A stretch of DNA of 64,000 bases from CAZTZL01 sp964617625 (GCA_964617625.1 CAZTZL010000007.1:1-64000); one strand, 5' to 3'. Shown: positions 16,877-26,310, counted from the first letter of the stretch. The notes: a model not told the origin generated them from the letters alone. A program made the numbers and translations.

Positions 16877-18301
16877 TCAACGGTATTTCTCCGGAATATT
16901 AAATTTTTCCAGAGGAGGAATGGATTTGACAATTGATTTTTTAAATTGCCCTTTTTTATTCTTTTCCATCAAATTCATAATGCGAGGTTCGTCATACTTT
17001 TCACCGAATTTGTTATAGAGGATTTCCACTTGGGGACGTTTGATGTCGAACATACTGGCTTGAATTACAAGTGCAATTTCCTGGGTGTCCAGTTCTACCA
17101 GTGTTCCCGGCGGATAAAGTCCGATGATACTGAAAAAATTCTTCAGCAGATCCGGATGAAAATGTTTCCCGGAGAGTTTCATCATTTCTTCATGTGCCCT
17201 TTCAGGACCTCCTTCTTCATAGTAAAACGGTTTTCGTCTCAACTGGTCGTAGTAATCGGAAATCGCTATCATCATGCTGATGAGGTTTAATTTTTTCCCA
17301 TACAGTTTTCTAGGATATCCAGTCATATCGTATCGCATGCCATGTTCAAAAGCCGTAATGGCAGGGAGTACGCCGATGCCTTCTGTTTCCAAAAGAATCT
17401 TTGCGCCTGTAACGTCCTCATCTGCTCTTTTACGTTCTTTTTCATCCGTGAAATAGGCTTCCCATGAAGATTCTTCCCCTTCTTCTTTACTGCCTTCCGG
17501 ATCAGCAATTCTACCGATATCGTGTAGAATGGCAGCCATACCGATATCGCTCAGATATTTTTGTTCCAGTCCCAACATTTCAGCCTGTAAAAGTGTAAAT
17601 ATTGAAACATTGATGCCGTGTTGAAATACATCTTCATCATGACCGCGCATGGATGTCAGTAAAAGGAGAAGATATTTATTTTTCAAGAGATTGGTCATTA
17701 ATCCTTCAACGATCTGTCTGGCAGAATCCACATTGAGCCGCTGGTTGCCCTTCAGATTTTTAAAGGTTTTTGTTAAAAATTTAACACTTCCCTTATAATT
17801 TTTTTTAACCAAATCATCGATACGATCTTGGGTTATTGGAAGGCTCGATTTCTTTTCCATCAGACCAATCTCTCCGATGGCGATATGACGGATGTTGGAA
17901 TCGTAAAAACGTTGTTTGATTTCTTGTTTTATATCGGCAGTTTTAGGCCTTTTTGTAATAATATTCACAAATTCCATGAGCTCGTTTTTTTGAACACCAT
18001 TCATAAAACTTATTTTCTTGATGCCAAGCGTTTTCAAATGATCGATAAAATTCTGTCTTCTTGAACTTGTTTCAAAGAGAGGCTCTTTTTCGAATGCGAT
18101 TTCGTCGCCAATAATACCGATTGTGATTTCTGGTCTATCCATCAAAATATCATTCAAATTGTCACTGAGATGATCAATAGCACTCGTTGTGAGTGCATGG
18201 TCTTCGCCGTACATGCTCCTTATCTGTATTCCCCTGGCAATATGAGCAATCAATTCATCGATTTTTTCTCTGATTCCTGATTGTGGCATGAATGACCTCA
18301 T
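16877..18301 (-). CDS. Degenerate HD-GYP domain protein
   Basis: A 474-aa cytoplasmic protein. Residues 11-115 form an unnamed alpha/beta domain shared with the preceding HEAT protein (IQIRSMYGEDHALTTSAIDH, then LKTLGIKKISF and ELMEFVNII). Residues about 205-400 are an HD-type phosphohydrolase domain: His228, the HD pair 260-261 in ILHDIGR, then EH (319-320) and TGYP (327-330) in place of the usual HHE...GYP. HD-GYP domains hydrolyse cyclic di-GMP; the altered GYP segment makes activity uncertain. It overlaps the HEAT gene by four bases (ATGA), and the kinase starts one base after its stop, so all three are coupled. The link to c-di-GMP fits the cryptic GGDEF in the hybrid kinase. Confidence 0.85.
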   Translation of the reverse strand: MRSFMPQSGIREKIDELIAHIARGIQIRSMYGEDHALTTSAIDHLSDNLNDILMDRPEITIGIIGDEIAFEKEPLFETSSRRQNFIDHLKTLGIKKISFMNGVQKNELMEFVNIITKRPKTADIKQEIKQRFYDSNIRHIAIGEIGLMEKKSSLPITQDRIDDLVKKNYKGSVKFLTKTFKNLKGNQRLNVDSARQIVEGLMTNLLKNKYLLLLLTSMRGHDEDVFQHGINVSIFTLLQAEMLGLEQKYLSDIGMAAILHDIGRIADPEGSKEEGEESSWEAYFTDEKERKRADEDVTGAKILLETEGIGVLPAITAFEHGMRYDMTGYPRKLYGKKLNLISMMIAISDYYDQLRRKPFYYEEGGPERAHEEMMKLSGKHFHPDLLKNFFSIIGLYPPGTLVELDTQEIALVIQASMFDIKRPQVEILYNKFGEKYDEPRIMNLMEKNKKGQFKKSIVKSIPPLEKFNIPEKYR

Positions 18302-20520
18302 CTTGTTTGTAATTTCATATTTTCGTTCAGCTTGATGATGATTTCGACTCTCTCTTTAACCCGTTTGCTCTTGTCATGAAATCCGCTCCGCACCAGTTCA
18401 GTGGCTTCATCAATTTGAAGGCGTGAGAGACTGGTTACTGTGGCTACGCGCAGGTCGTCTCGCCTTTTTGAATTAAAAAGCGCCTTCTTCTGATATATCT
18501 TTTTTAAATGGAGCAACGACTCCTGGGCTCTTACATGTCCGCAAAGTTCAACGAGTTGAATGAGAAACTTGTGGTGAAAAATATTTCTACTGGTGTAGTC
18601 AAACAATTTTTTAATGATCTCGGGATTCTTTGTTTTTAATAACAGAGAAGCGGCTTTTTTCTTGACTTCTTTATTTTTTTCTTTTTTAAAGATTTTGAAT
18701 ACGTCTGTTCTCTCAATTTCTGTGCCTGGTTCAAATTTTTCCAGGGCCACCCATCGGACCTGGGCGTTTTTATGACTCATAAGTTTTTTTGTAACCAGGT
18801 GGGCCTTTTCCGGTGCGGACTCTTTCAGGATGTTGAGTAAATCCCTTACCACGACTGGTTCACAATATTCAAGACGATCGACAACTTCGGTGGCTATTTT
18901 TTCTCTCATTTGGAGAAAAATGTATCTGAATTTATTGCGATGAGCAGGATTTTTATTGACTATGTAAGCATCCACAAGTGATTTAGCTGATTCGTACTCG
19001 GATTTGAGAAGAATGTAGGTAATGTTATCCAAATCCATTTTACTGGCTTCAGGAATCAAGGCGATAATGCTGTCTACAGTTTCCTTGCTGGTGATTTTCT
19101 CTATACCTTCTTTAATCTCCGAGATGATTTTATTATTTTTTCGCTGTTCAGGGCGAGTTTTTTCAGTATAGAATTCAACAATTTCTTTGATTCTTTCAGT
19201 ATCCTTTGAATCCAGCAGTTCCGGAAGAATGCTGACCACCTTATCTGTAAATTTTTTAAAATCTTCTGGTTTGTTTTCGAGCCATAAAATGTTTAGGAGG
19301 AGCCATAGTTTCTCTTTTTTAAGTTCTTCGTCTTCCATGGACTGAACGAATTTATTGATTAGAGGTGTGAGCCTGGCCACGTAAACAAGTGTATCCACTT
19401 TTTTATTGATAACCGCATCTACAGTGATGTTGTAAATCTGTTTCATGAAGTTGCTGTCGGGATGTTTCTTGAAAATTTCCATGATTGACATTTGGAGTTT
19501 GGAGAGAGTTTCCGGATTGACTATTCTTTTACTGAACAATTTATCAGCAACCATCATGACCATGTTGTCTGATTTACTTGAATCAGGCGCAAGCTTATCG
19601 AACACCTTGAGGAGATTTTCGTTAAAAGTATCTTCATTGCTGATCAGTGACTCGATAAATTCTGCGATATAGCTTTCCGAGAAATCCTTGGTGATGGCTT
19701 CTGCAAGGTCGAATTCCTGATCTGTATCAACGGTTTGTTCGAACAGAATATTGATTAAATCCGGATGGAGCTGTGCAATCACATTCATTAATTTTACTTT
19801 AAGGTCTTTTACATTGTCTGAGGAATATTGGTCAAAATATTCACAGATTTTTGTGATGGTACTTCGTATGTCTTTAACAGTATTTTCGTCCTGAAGATGA
19901 TTTACTGCTTCTCTGTACACTTTGTTCAGGGTTGAAGCCGATTTCTTTTCATCTGCAAAGAAATCTACAAGGAATTCCATTTTGGAGTTGGGAAGTTTGC
20001 CAGTTTTGGATTCTTCTACGATATCAAATAAAAACTTCCATATTTTTTCCTCTTCCGAAACAACTTTTTGGCTGGCTCTTTCCAAAAGGGAACTGTAATC
20101 GAGTTCCTTGAGTCTTAAATGATTGCTATTGGATATATTTTTTAAAATACCGCCTTTTTCGCGGATGGTTTTCCGGTCTTGGCCAATAAAAGTAAAAAAT
20201 GTTTTAAGTTCATCAATTTGGATTCCCTGCAGAATCGTCAGGGAGCTTAATCCCCGCGTGTGTAAATAATTTGCGACTTCACTGTAACAATCGTCCTTAT
20301 TGTCTATCAATTTCCCGTCAATATAGAGCTGATCCTGAGAAAAGCCCAGGTTGAATTGATTTTTCAAACCAAACCATTTGTCCAGTGAAGTTTTAAAATT
20401 GTTTATCGAATAAACATTAATAGGATGATCAGATGCGTAGAAAACACTGTTTTTCAATGTGATACGCAAATTTCGTATAATGGGATCAAACAGTTTGATA
20501 TTTAGTTCGGTTTTTTCCAA
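18298..20520 (-). CDS. Large HEAT-repeat protein with shared signalling N-terminal domain
   Basis: A protein of about 740 aa with no signal peptide or membrane helix. Its N-terminal 130 residues (FYASDHPINVYSINNFKTSL, DQLYIDGKLI, LHTRGLSSLTILQGIQIDEL) resemble the N-terminal domain of the next gene product. The rest is helical and charged, with HEAT-type repeats clearest near the C-terminus (for example HKNAQVRWVALEKF and NKEVKKKAASLLLKTKNPEI). HEAT repeats are binding scaffolds, so a scaffold or adaptor for the signalling proteins is inferred. Start: TTG 20520 has AGGAG seven bases upstream; the upstream ATG at 20550 has no ribosome site, though it stays possible. First gene of the operon; overlaps the HD-GYP gene by four bases. 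Confidence 0.82.
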   Translation of the reverse strand: MEKTELNIKLFDPIIRNLRITLKNSVFYASDHPINVYSINNFKTSLDKWFGLKNQFNLGFSQDQLYIDGKLIDNKDDCYSEVANYLHTRGLSSLTILQGIQIDELKTFFTFIGQDRKTIREKGGILKNISNSNHLRLKELDYSSLLERASQKVVSEEEKIWKFLFDIVEESKTGKLPNSKMEFLVDFFADEKKSASTLNKVYREAVNHLQDENTVKDIRSTITKICEYFDQYSSDNVKDLKVKLMNVIAQLHPDLINILFEQTVDTDQEFDLAEAITKDFSESYIAEFIESLISNEDTFNENLLKVFDKLAPDSSKSDNMVMMVADKLFSKRIVNPETLSKLQMSIMEIFKKHPDSNFMKQIYNITVDAVINKKVDTLVYVARLTPLINKFVQSMEDEELKKEKLWLLLNILWLENKPEDFKKFTDKVVSILPELLDSKDTERIKEIVEFYTEKTRPEQRKNNKIISEIKEGIEKITSKETVDSIIALIPEASKMDLDNITYILLKSEYESAKSLVDAYIVNKNPAHRNKFRYIFLQMREKIATEVVDRLEYCEPVVVRDLLNILKESAPEKAHLVTKKLMSHKNAQVRWVALEKFEPGTEIERTDVFKIFKKEKNKEVKKKAASLLLKTKNPEIIKKLFDYTSRNIFHHKFLIQLVELCGHVRAQESLLHLKKIYQKKALFNSKRRDDLRVATVTSLSRLQIDEATELVRSGFHDKSKRVKERVEIIIKLNENMKLQTR

Positions 20521-20613
20521 TATATTTCTCCTGCTTGAATCAAATAACATTCAATTTGGTATTGCACTACTGGTTAATGTCCTGATTTAATTTAAATTAG
20601 CATATTTCATGCC

Positions 20614-20643
20614 AGAATATATTTATTTTGAATATTTTGTCAA
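20614..20643 (-). promoter_or_regulatory. Sigma-70-type promoter for the HEAT/HD-GYP/kinase operon
   Basis: On the minus strand TTGACA (20638-20643) and TATTCT (20614-20619) are 18 bases apart, about 90 bases before the HEAT gene start. It is a good -35 box with an average -10 box, in the expected place for the operon. Confidence 0.45.
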
Positions 20644-20844
20644 AGTTATGAATATCTGTTCACAAATCAAAGATAGATCGGCATTTCTTTCCTTTCTAAG
20701 CATATGATAAAACAATAAATATGATACTTGATTTTATGTATTTCAGTTTTTAAATTAAATTAATTATAAACTGGTTTCTGCCATATATAATGTTATCACT
20801 ATTTTTAAATTTTAATTGTGAAATACTTGAAAAGGAATTATCTC

Positions 20845-21423
20845 TTGAGTAGTTCGATAACAAACTTGAAATACCATCCCTTAACTCCGAACCGGTGGCT
20901 TGATTTCGAACAGTTGTTCGGTGAAAAAGGCGCTTATGGAGGATGCTGGTGTATGTGGTGGAGAATCAGTCGAAATGAATTTGTAAAGCAGCAGGGGGAG
21001 GGAAATAAAAGGGCGATGAAACAAATTGTGGATTCAGGTGAAGTTGCCGGTATTATTCTCTATTTGGAGCAAACACCGGTAGCCTGGTGTTCCGTGGCGC
21101 CGCGGAAACAATTCGCCTCATTAAATCGATCTCGTGTACTTAAGCAGATTGATGATCAGCCTGTGTGGTCCATTGTTTGTTTCTTTGTAAGCAAAGCATA
21201 TCAGAAACAGGACCTCACGATACATTTGATCCGGGCCGCAGTCGATTTTGTTCAAAAAAATAAGGGTAGAATAGTTGAAGCTTATCCAACCGTCCCAAGA
21301 AACAAAACATTGCCTCCTTTCTCAAGCTATATGGGTATCCCCTCGATGTTTGAAAAAGCGGGTTTTGTGGAGTGTGCACGGCCTTCCGTAAGTAAGATAA
21401 TTATGAGATATTACATTCAATGA
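20845..21423 (+). CDS. GNAT-family N-acetyltransferase
   Basis: A protein of about 192 aa resembling GNAT acetyltransferases that move an acetyl group from acetyl-CoA to an amine. Typical features are YGGCWCMWWR early in the chain, VAGIILYLEQTPVAWCSVAPR (strands 2-4), VWSIVCFFVSKAYQKQDLTIHLIRAA (the acetyl-CoA loop region) and GIPSMFEKAGFVE near the end. The substrate is unknown. TTG 20845 has AAAAGGA seven bases upstream and is the preferred start; a GTG at 20818 in the same frame lacks a ribosome site. It is monocistronic, divergent from the HEAT operon across an AT-rich gap, with no functional link to neighbours apparent. Confidence 0.8.
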   Translation: MSSSITNLKYHPLTPNRWLDFEQLFGEKGAYGGCWCMWWRISRNEFVKQQGEGNKRAMKQIVDSGEVAGIILYLEQTPVAWCSVAPRKQFASLNRSRVLKQIDDQPVWSIVCFFVSKAYQKQDLTIHLIRAAVDFVQKNKGRIVEAYPTVPRNKTLPPFSSYMGIPSMFEKAGFVECARPSVSKIIMRYYIQ

Positions 21424-21540
21424 ACTTGATTTTTATCTGTATTTTAAATTTGGGAAAAATATTTCTTGCATTTATTCGCTTCAAAACCTAAATTTGTCGG
21501 CATTTTGTCTTAAAATATTTGGGAAGGATTGAAATACGCA

Positions 21541-22494
21541 ATGAATAAAATTCCGCATTATTTTGGATTTTACCTGCTAATTTTTGTTTTTCTTTCGTGT
21601 GCACACTTGAGGGAAGTGAAACAAGCCTATTCGATAAAAGAGTACAAAAAAGCTTTTCAGCTCAGTGAACAGGCTGTTCTTAAAGATTCTACAGATGTTG
21701 AAGCATGGTTTTATCTGGCCAAATCGTCGGTAGCTCTGAATTTGACAGACCGTGGAATTGATGCATTGAAAACCATAAACCATTTGGATCCGAAATTAAA
21801 AAAGTATCGCAGAGATCTATCTGTAATTTACCAACAGTTAGCAGAAAAGGCTTTGGAAAAAGGTGAAAATCAAAATAGCATGCAATATTTTTTATTGGCT
21901 GAATCTTTGGCGCCCGGGAATATAAAATTACTAATACGGACCGCAGAAGCGGCTTTTAACGCAGGTTATTTGAATATTGCAAAGTTGAGGTATGAAAAAA
22001 TAATTGATCTATTCAAAGATCCGAGTATTTATATTCAGAGGCTAAACAATATTGAATCCAGGATACAATTCGCACAGAATGAATTTGAAAAAGGAATGGA
22101 AGCATATAAGGATGATCATTTTAAGGAAGCGTATGTACATTTTGAAAGTGCATCTAAAACTCAGTCCGAAAATGATGAATCCAAATATTTTTATTGTCTA
22201 TCAAAAGGAAAATATTTAAGCCAATTAGGCAGTGGGAAAGCCTATCTCGAAGCAATAGAATTTTTTAAAAGCGCAGGTCAATTGAAGCCCCAACAGGCTG
22301 AATCCTATTATTATATTGGGCGGGCCTATGAAATGCTAAGCCAGCATAAAACGCTGAGGGAAGCAGTAGCGGCTTACAACCAGGCACTTAAACTTGATCC
22401 GAATGGACAGTATGCTCTTTATTGTAAAAAGAAAATCGAAACACTGAACGAGAGAATTAAAAGACTTGATTCATTCTGGAATGGGGGGAAATGA
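21541..22494 (+). CDS. TPR-repeat lipoprotein
   Basis: A 317-aa protein with a signal peptide ending in the lipobox FLSC (residues about 19-22), so it is anchored to a membrane facing the periplasm. The mature part is helical with several tetratricopeptide repeats, for example VEAWFYLAKSSVALNLTDRG, AESYYYIGRAYEMLSQHKT and AVAAYNQALKLDPNGQYALY. TPR proteins mediate protein-protein contacts; no enzymatic role is visible. GGAAGGA lies 12 bases before ATG 21541. A TTG at 21529 abuts that site and is rejected. Stands alone; nothing in the 206 nt before the marR gene other than its promoter. Confidence 0.85.
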   Translation: MNKIPHYFGFYLLIFVFLSCAHLREVKQAYSIKEYKKAFQLSEQAVLKDSTDVEAWFYLAKSSVALNLTDRGIDALKTINHLDPKLKKYRRDLSVIYQQLAEKALEKGENQNSMQYFLLAESLAPGNIKLLIRTAEAAFNAGYLNIAKLRYEKIIDLFKDPSIYIQRLNNIESRIQFAQNEFEKGMEAYKDDHFKEAYVHFESASKTQSENDESKYFYCLSKGKYLSQLGSGKAYLEAIEFFKSAGQLKPQQAESYYYIGRAYEMLSQHKTLREAVAAYNQALKLDPNGQYALYCKKKIETLNERIKRLDSFWNGGK

Positions 22495-22616
22495 TATAGG
22501 CAGAATGAGTTTGTTATAGCCGGCATTCTTTTTATAAAGTCCAATAACCATAGAGTTTTTTTCTGCATAACCAATCTGCAAAAGTTCTGAAAAATCCATT
22601 TAACCGCATTTTTCTC

Positions 22617-22658
22617 TTGACTTCAAATGGAAATATTTGTATAATTGTTGATAACAAT
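22617..22658 (+). promoter_or_regulatory. Strong promoter with overlapping MarR-type operator
   Basis: TTGACT (22617-22622), a 17-base spacer and TATAAT (22640-22645) make a near-consensus sigma-70 promoter. A palindrome, ATTGTT-GAT-AACAAT (22644-22658), overlaps the -10 box and the expected start site. This is the layout of a repressor operator. The MarR protein encoded 42 bp downstream is the obvious candidate (autoregulation, inferred). Confidence 0.7.
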
Positions 22659-22700
22659 AATTGCCATTAGCAAGTGTTGCGATAAGCAAATGAGGAGCTT

Positions 22701-23111
22701 ATGGAACCCACATTGTTTGAACTGATTTTATCCATCAAAAGAAAATGTACAGCCAATGAAGAAAAAATTCAAAATGAATTGAAATTGACACCGGCAGAAT
22801 TTAACGGTCTACTTGGTTTGCAGCCCAAAGAGGAAATTCTTGGAAATACTTTTGCGGAACGTATTCGTTTATCTCCCTCAAGAGGAAGTCGCGTTTTGGG
22901 CAAACTTATGGAAAGCAAATATGTGCAAACAAAATTTAAGCCTAATGACAGACGCAGTGTATATATCTCTCTGACACAACTTGGATTAAATATGAAAAGG
23001 AAAATTCTTTATCGTATGGAGGTATGTGAGAAAAGAATTTGTGCGACTTTTTCAGAGAAAGAAGTTAACCGTATCAAACAAACGTTGATTCAGCTTGAAC
23101 AAGCGCTGTAA
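22701..23111 (+). CDS. MarR-family transcriptional regulator
   Basis: A 136-aa winged helix-turn-helix protein. The recognition region reads TFAERIRLSPSRGSRVLGKL and the wing KFKPNDRRSVYISLTQLG, both classic for MarR. MarR dimers bind palindromes and usually release DNA on ligand or redox signals. A possible redox trigger is Cys at the C-terminal helix (MEVCEKRICATF), but this is speculation. TGAGGAGCTT precedes ATG 22701. The gene is 16 nt before the large oxidoreductase, so the two are one operon, and the operator at 22644-22658 suggests self-repression and control of that enzyme. Confidence 0.92.
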   Translation: MEPTLFELILSIKRKCTANEEKIQNELKLTPAEFNGLLGLQPKEEILGNTFAERIRLSPSRGSRVLGKLMESKYVQTKFKPNDRRSVYISLTQLGLNMKRKILYRMEVCEKRICATFSEKEVNRIKQTLIQLEQAL

Positions 23112-23127
23112 ATAGAATGGAGAACTT

Positions 23128-26100
23128 ATGAATCGAATCAGTAAAAAACAGAAGGAACATTTATCTCAATATGAAAATCGTGTTCAATTTGATAAAACAG
23201 AACGGATATTGTATAGTCATGATATTGCTGCCATCCCCAATCTTGTTAAACCGCTTATTGGAAATACGATTCCTGATGCAGTTGTACAACCTCAAAATGA
23301 GATAGAATTAGCTGAAATTGTCAAATGGGCCTATCAGGAAGGTATTCCGATTACACCACGGGCCAAATCTTCTTCCGGGTACGGAGGAACCATTCCGCTC
23401 AAAAAAGGATTGGTCATTGATTTTTACCGGATGAAAAAAATTATTTCAATCAGCAGAGAAAAATTGACAGTTACGGTCGAAGCCGGTATGACATGGGAAA
23501 AACTTGATGAGAAATTGAAAAAAGAAGGACTTACACTCCGGTTGTATCCAACGAGTTATCCTTCATCAACAGCCGGAGGCTGGTTGGCACAGGGAGGGGC
23601 CGGTATAGGCAGTTATCAATTTGGATACTATGCCGAGAATGTAACTTCAGCCCGGGTTGTTCTGTCTACGGGAGAGGTTCGTGAATTTACGGGTGATGAC
23701 CTGCAGCTGATATCGGAAGCCGAAGGGGTCACAGGATTTATCAGTCAGGTCACTCTGAAGGTGCAATCTCTTGAAGAATTGGATATTATAGCACTGGGAT
23801 GTCCGGACGCTCACGATCTTCAGAAACTGGTTCAATCGATTGTGACAGCGGATCTGCCAATATGGGCCATGTTGTTTATCAATCCCCGCATGGCAGAAAT
23901 GAAAAACCGTGCACCGCTGCTTGAACATTATGGCCATCCTGTTGAGGAGAGAGTGATTCTGCCTGCGGCATATGTGGTTACTCTGGCTTTTCGGAAATCC
24001 GATAGTAAAAAGGTCCGATCTGATTTAAAAGAATTGATCAAACCCTGCCAGGGCGAAGTATTGAGTGACCGCATCGCACAGCATGAATGGGAAAACCGGT
24101 TCAAGCTAATGATAGTAAAGCGGTTGGGACCCTCATTGGTACCTTCTGAAGTAATTGTCCCTCTTTCTTCTCTTGGTAATGTTATGGAAGAGATTGAACG
24201 AAAAGTCAATCAACCAGTCGTCAAGGAGGGTGTCATTATCAAGAGTGGTCCAAATGGAAAACCGGAAGTTGTTATTCTGGGCTTCATTCCAGCGGATCAG
24301 AGAAAGTTAAGTTATAATTTTGTATTTGGTCTTGTGATCACAATTATGAAAATTGCAAAACGGTACGGTGGACGCCCTTATTCAACAGGTATGTATTTCG
24401 CCAAAAAAGCAAAATCTATTTTAGGGAAAGAACGTGTCAAGAGGCTGCGTAAATTTAAAAAACAAGTGGATCCCTACGGGCTTCTCAATCCAGGTAAAGT
24501 GTTGAACAATGGTTTGCTTGGATCATTAATGACTTTCGCTGGCATATTTGAACCGTTCATCCGGCCTTTTGGAAATTATGTCATTACTAAAGTGGGGGAG
24601 CGGCCGAATAAACCGATTCGTGGAATTCCCGCGGATGTTGCCTGGTATGCCTATTCATGTTCGCAGTGCGGATATTGCATCGATGAATGTGATCAATTTT
24701 ATGGACGTGGTTGGGAAAGCCAGAGCCCCCGGGGCAAATGGTACTGGCTCAGGGAATTCATGGAAGGCCGGGTCGACTGGAATCAGAAAATGGTCGATAC
24801 GATTCTTGTTTGTACGACCTGTGAGCTCTGTAATTTAAGATGTTCTGCGGCACTTCCCATAGAGCCTTCCTGGATGAAGTTGAGGGGGCAGCTCATTGAT
24901 GAAAAGAAGAAAATGACGTTCCCTCCTTTTGAAATGATGGCAGCTGCGGTACGCGCCGAGGGTAATATCTGGGCCGGGTATCGCCGAAATCGTTCGAAAT
25001 GGTTTCCTGAAGATTTGAAGGAGAAGCACGGCTCTCATCATAAGGCCAAGAATGTTTATTTTGCCGGATGTACAGCGAGTTATGTGGAAAATGATATCGG
25101 CATGGCGTCTGTCCGTCTTCTTGATGAAGCCGGTGTGGATTTTACCTATCTGGGAGAAAGGGAGAACTGCTGCGCAACACCGATGCTGGTTGCCGGTAAA
25201 TGGGAAGTATTTAAAGAAACCATGAATAAAAATATACAGGCAGTAAAAGAATCCGGCGCAGATACGGTTATCAGTTCCTGTCCGGCATGTGATATGATGT
25301 GGCGCCATATTTATCCTCAGTGGGCCGAAAAATGGGGAATGGATTATAATATTAAAGCGAAACACTACAGTGAAGTCCTGTCTGAAAAAATCCGAAGCGG
25401 TGAATTTAAATTCCCGAATAATAAAATGAGACAAACCACGGTTACCTGGCACGACTCCTGTCACATCGGCCGAGTATCGGGTGTCTATGAGGAACCCAGG
25501 GAATTGATTCAGGCCATACCCAATGTGAATTTTGTGGAAATGGCCCACAACCGGGAGAATGGACATTGCTGCGGTTCTGTATTGACACTGATTAAGGAAC
25601 CGCCTGTTGCAGCAGAAATCGGGAAAGAACGGCTGGATGAAGCCATTAATATCGGCGCTGAGAAGGTTCTTGCTCTTTGTCCGTGCTGTGAATTTCAGCT
25701 GCGTGTCACAACGGATAAAAAGAAAATGCCGCTGGAAGTGGTGGATCTGGCCCGATTTGCATCTTCCGCCCTGGGATACGATTTTCCGGATCCCAATCCG
25801 GAAGTGAAAAAACAATGGGCCGTTTTTGAGGGGATGATTGCGCTGATGACACCGCAAGGATTTGCCGATCTCATGGGGACCATGTGGCCGGAAATGATTG
25901 ACGCGATGCCGTTGGGAATGGGAGGAATGATGCGGTTGATGGGAAAGATTCCGGGTGCACTGAATATCATGAAACCCATGTTCCCTATACTGTTCCCCAA
26001 ATTGCTGCCGCTGATGATGCCGAAGATTATGCCGACCATGCTGAAACGTGTAAGTGACAGGATTCCCATGCCCGATTATATGGCTGAACAGATGCCTGAG

Positions 26101-26205
26101 CTAATGCCGAAAGTTATGGACAATCTCATGCCGCATATGATAGGAGATGTCGTACCTCTGGTAACACAGCCAATGATAGATTATTTGCAAGACAAATCAA
26201 CTTAA
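23128..26205 (+). CDS. Fused FAD / 4Fe-4S / CCG oxidoreductase with Met-rich tail
   Basis: A 1025-aa fusion of a GlcD-like and a GlcF-like subunit. Residues about 30-480 are an FAD-linked oxidase (TPRAKSSSGYGGTIPL; SSTAGGWLAQGGAGIGS; end marked by NPGKVL). Two 4Fe-4S clusters follow: CSQCGYCIDEC (Cys511, 514, 517, 521) and CTTCELCNLRC (562, 565, 568, 572). Then come two cysteine-rich CCG domains (GCTASY to CPACDMMW; DSCHIGR to LCPCCEF). The last 120 residues or so are extraordinarily rich in Met and Pro (repeats such as MPKIMPTML). Likely oxidises a 2-hydroxy acid and passes electrons to a quinone or other carrier; the substrate is unknown. The ribosome site is GGAG before ATG 23128. Second gene of the marR operon. 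Confidence 0.88.
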   Translation: MNRISKKQKEHLSQYENRVQFDKTERILYSHDIAAIPNLVKPLIGNTIPDAVVQPQNEIELAEIVKWAYQEGIPITPRAKSSSGYGGTIPLKKGLVIDFYRMKKIISISREKLTVTVEAGMTWEKLDEKLKKEGLTLRLYPTSYPSSTAGGWLAQGGAGIGSYQFGYYAENVTSARVVLSTGEVREFTGDDLQLISEAEGVTGFISQVTLKVQSLEELDIIALGCPDAHDLQKLVQSIVTADLPIWAMLFINPRMAEMKNRAPLLEHYGHPVEERVILPAAYVVTLAFRKSDSKKVRSDLKELIKPCQGEVLSDRIAQHEWENRFKLMIVKRLGPSLVPSEVIVPLSSLGNVMEEIERKVNQPVVKEGVIIKSGPNGKPEVVILGFIPADQRKLSYNFVFGLVITIMKIAKRYGGRPYSTGMYFAKKAKSILGKERVKRLRKFKKQVDPYGLLNPGKVLNNGLLGSLMTFAGIFEPFIRPFGNYVITKVGERPNKPIRGIPADVAWYAYSCSQCGYCIDECDQFYGRGWESQSPRGKWYWLREFMEGRVDWNQKMVDTILVCTTCELCNLRCSAALPIEPSWMKLRGQLIDEKKKMTFPPFEMMAAAVRAEGNIWAGYRRNRSKWFPEDLKEKHGSHHKAKNVYFAGCTASYVENDIGMASVRLLDEAGVDFTYLGERENCCATPMLVAGKWEVFKETMNKNIQAVKESGADTVISSCPACDMMWRHIYPQWAEKWGMDYNIKAKHYSEVLSEKIRSGEFKFPNNKMRQTTVTWHDSCHIGRVSGVYEEPRELIQAIPNVNFVEMAHNRENGHCCGSVLTLIKEPPVAAEIGKERLDEAINIGAEKVLALCPCCEFQLRVTTDKKKMPLEVVDLARFASSALGYDFPDPNPEVKKQWAVFEGMIALMTPQGFADLMGTMWPEMIDAMPLGMGGMMRLMGKIPGALNIMKPMFPILFPKLLPLMMPKIMPTMLKRVSDRIPMPDYMAEQMPELMPKVMDNLMPHMIGDVVPLVTQPMIDYLQDKST

Positions 26206-26238
26206 ATATCGAAACATTTTCTCTTCCCTTCCTCAATT

Positions 26239-26288
26239 AAAGGCAGGTGTAAGTTTCTGATTTTCTGCATCTGCCTTTCATCTTTTTT
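26239..26288 (+). terminator. Intrinsic terminator after the oxidoreductase gene
   Basis: AAAGGCAG (26239-26246) pairs with CTGCCTTT (26271-26278), followed by CATCTTTTTT. It separates the marR-oxidoreductase unit from the nqr operon. Confidence 0.65.
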
Positions 26289-26310
26289 AAAAGGATAGGG
26301 AGAAAATGAG

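Noticed and set aside
24835..25857. 340-codon minus-strand frame opposite the Fe-S region
   Set aside because: It covers the 4Fe-4S and CCG domains of the plus-strand gene; its product is Arg/His-rich with no domain.
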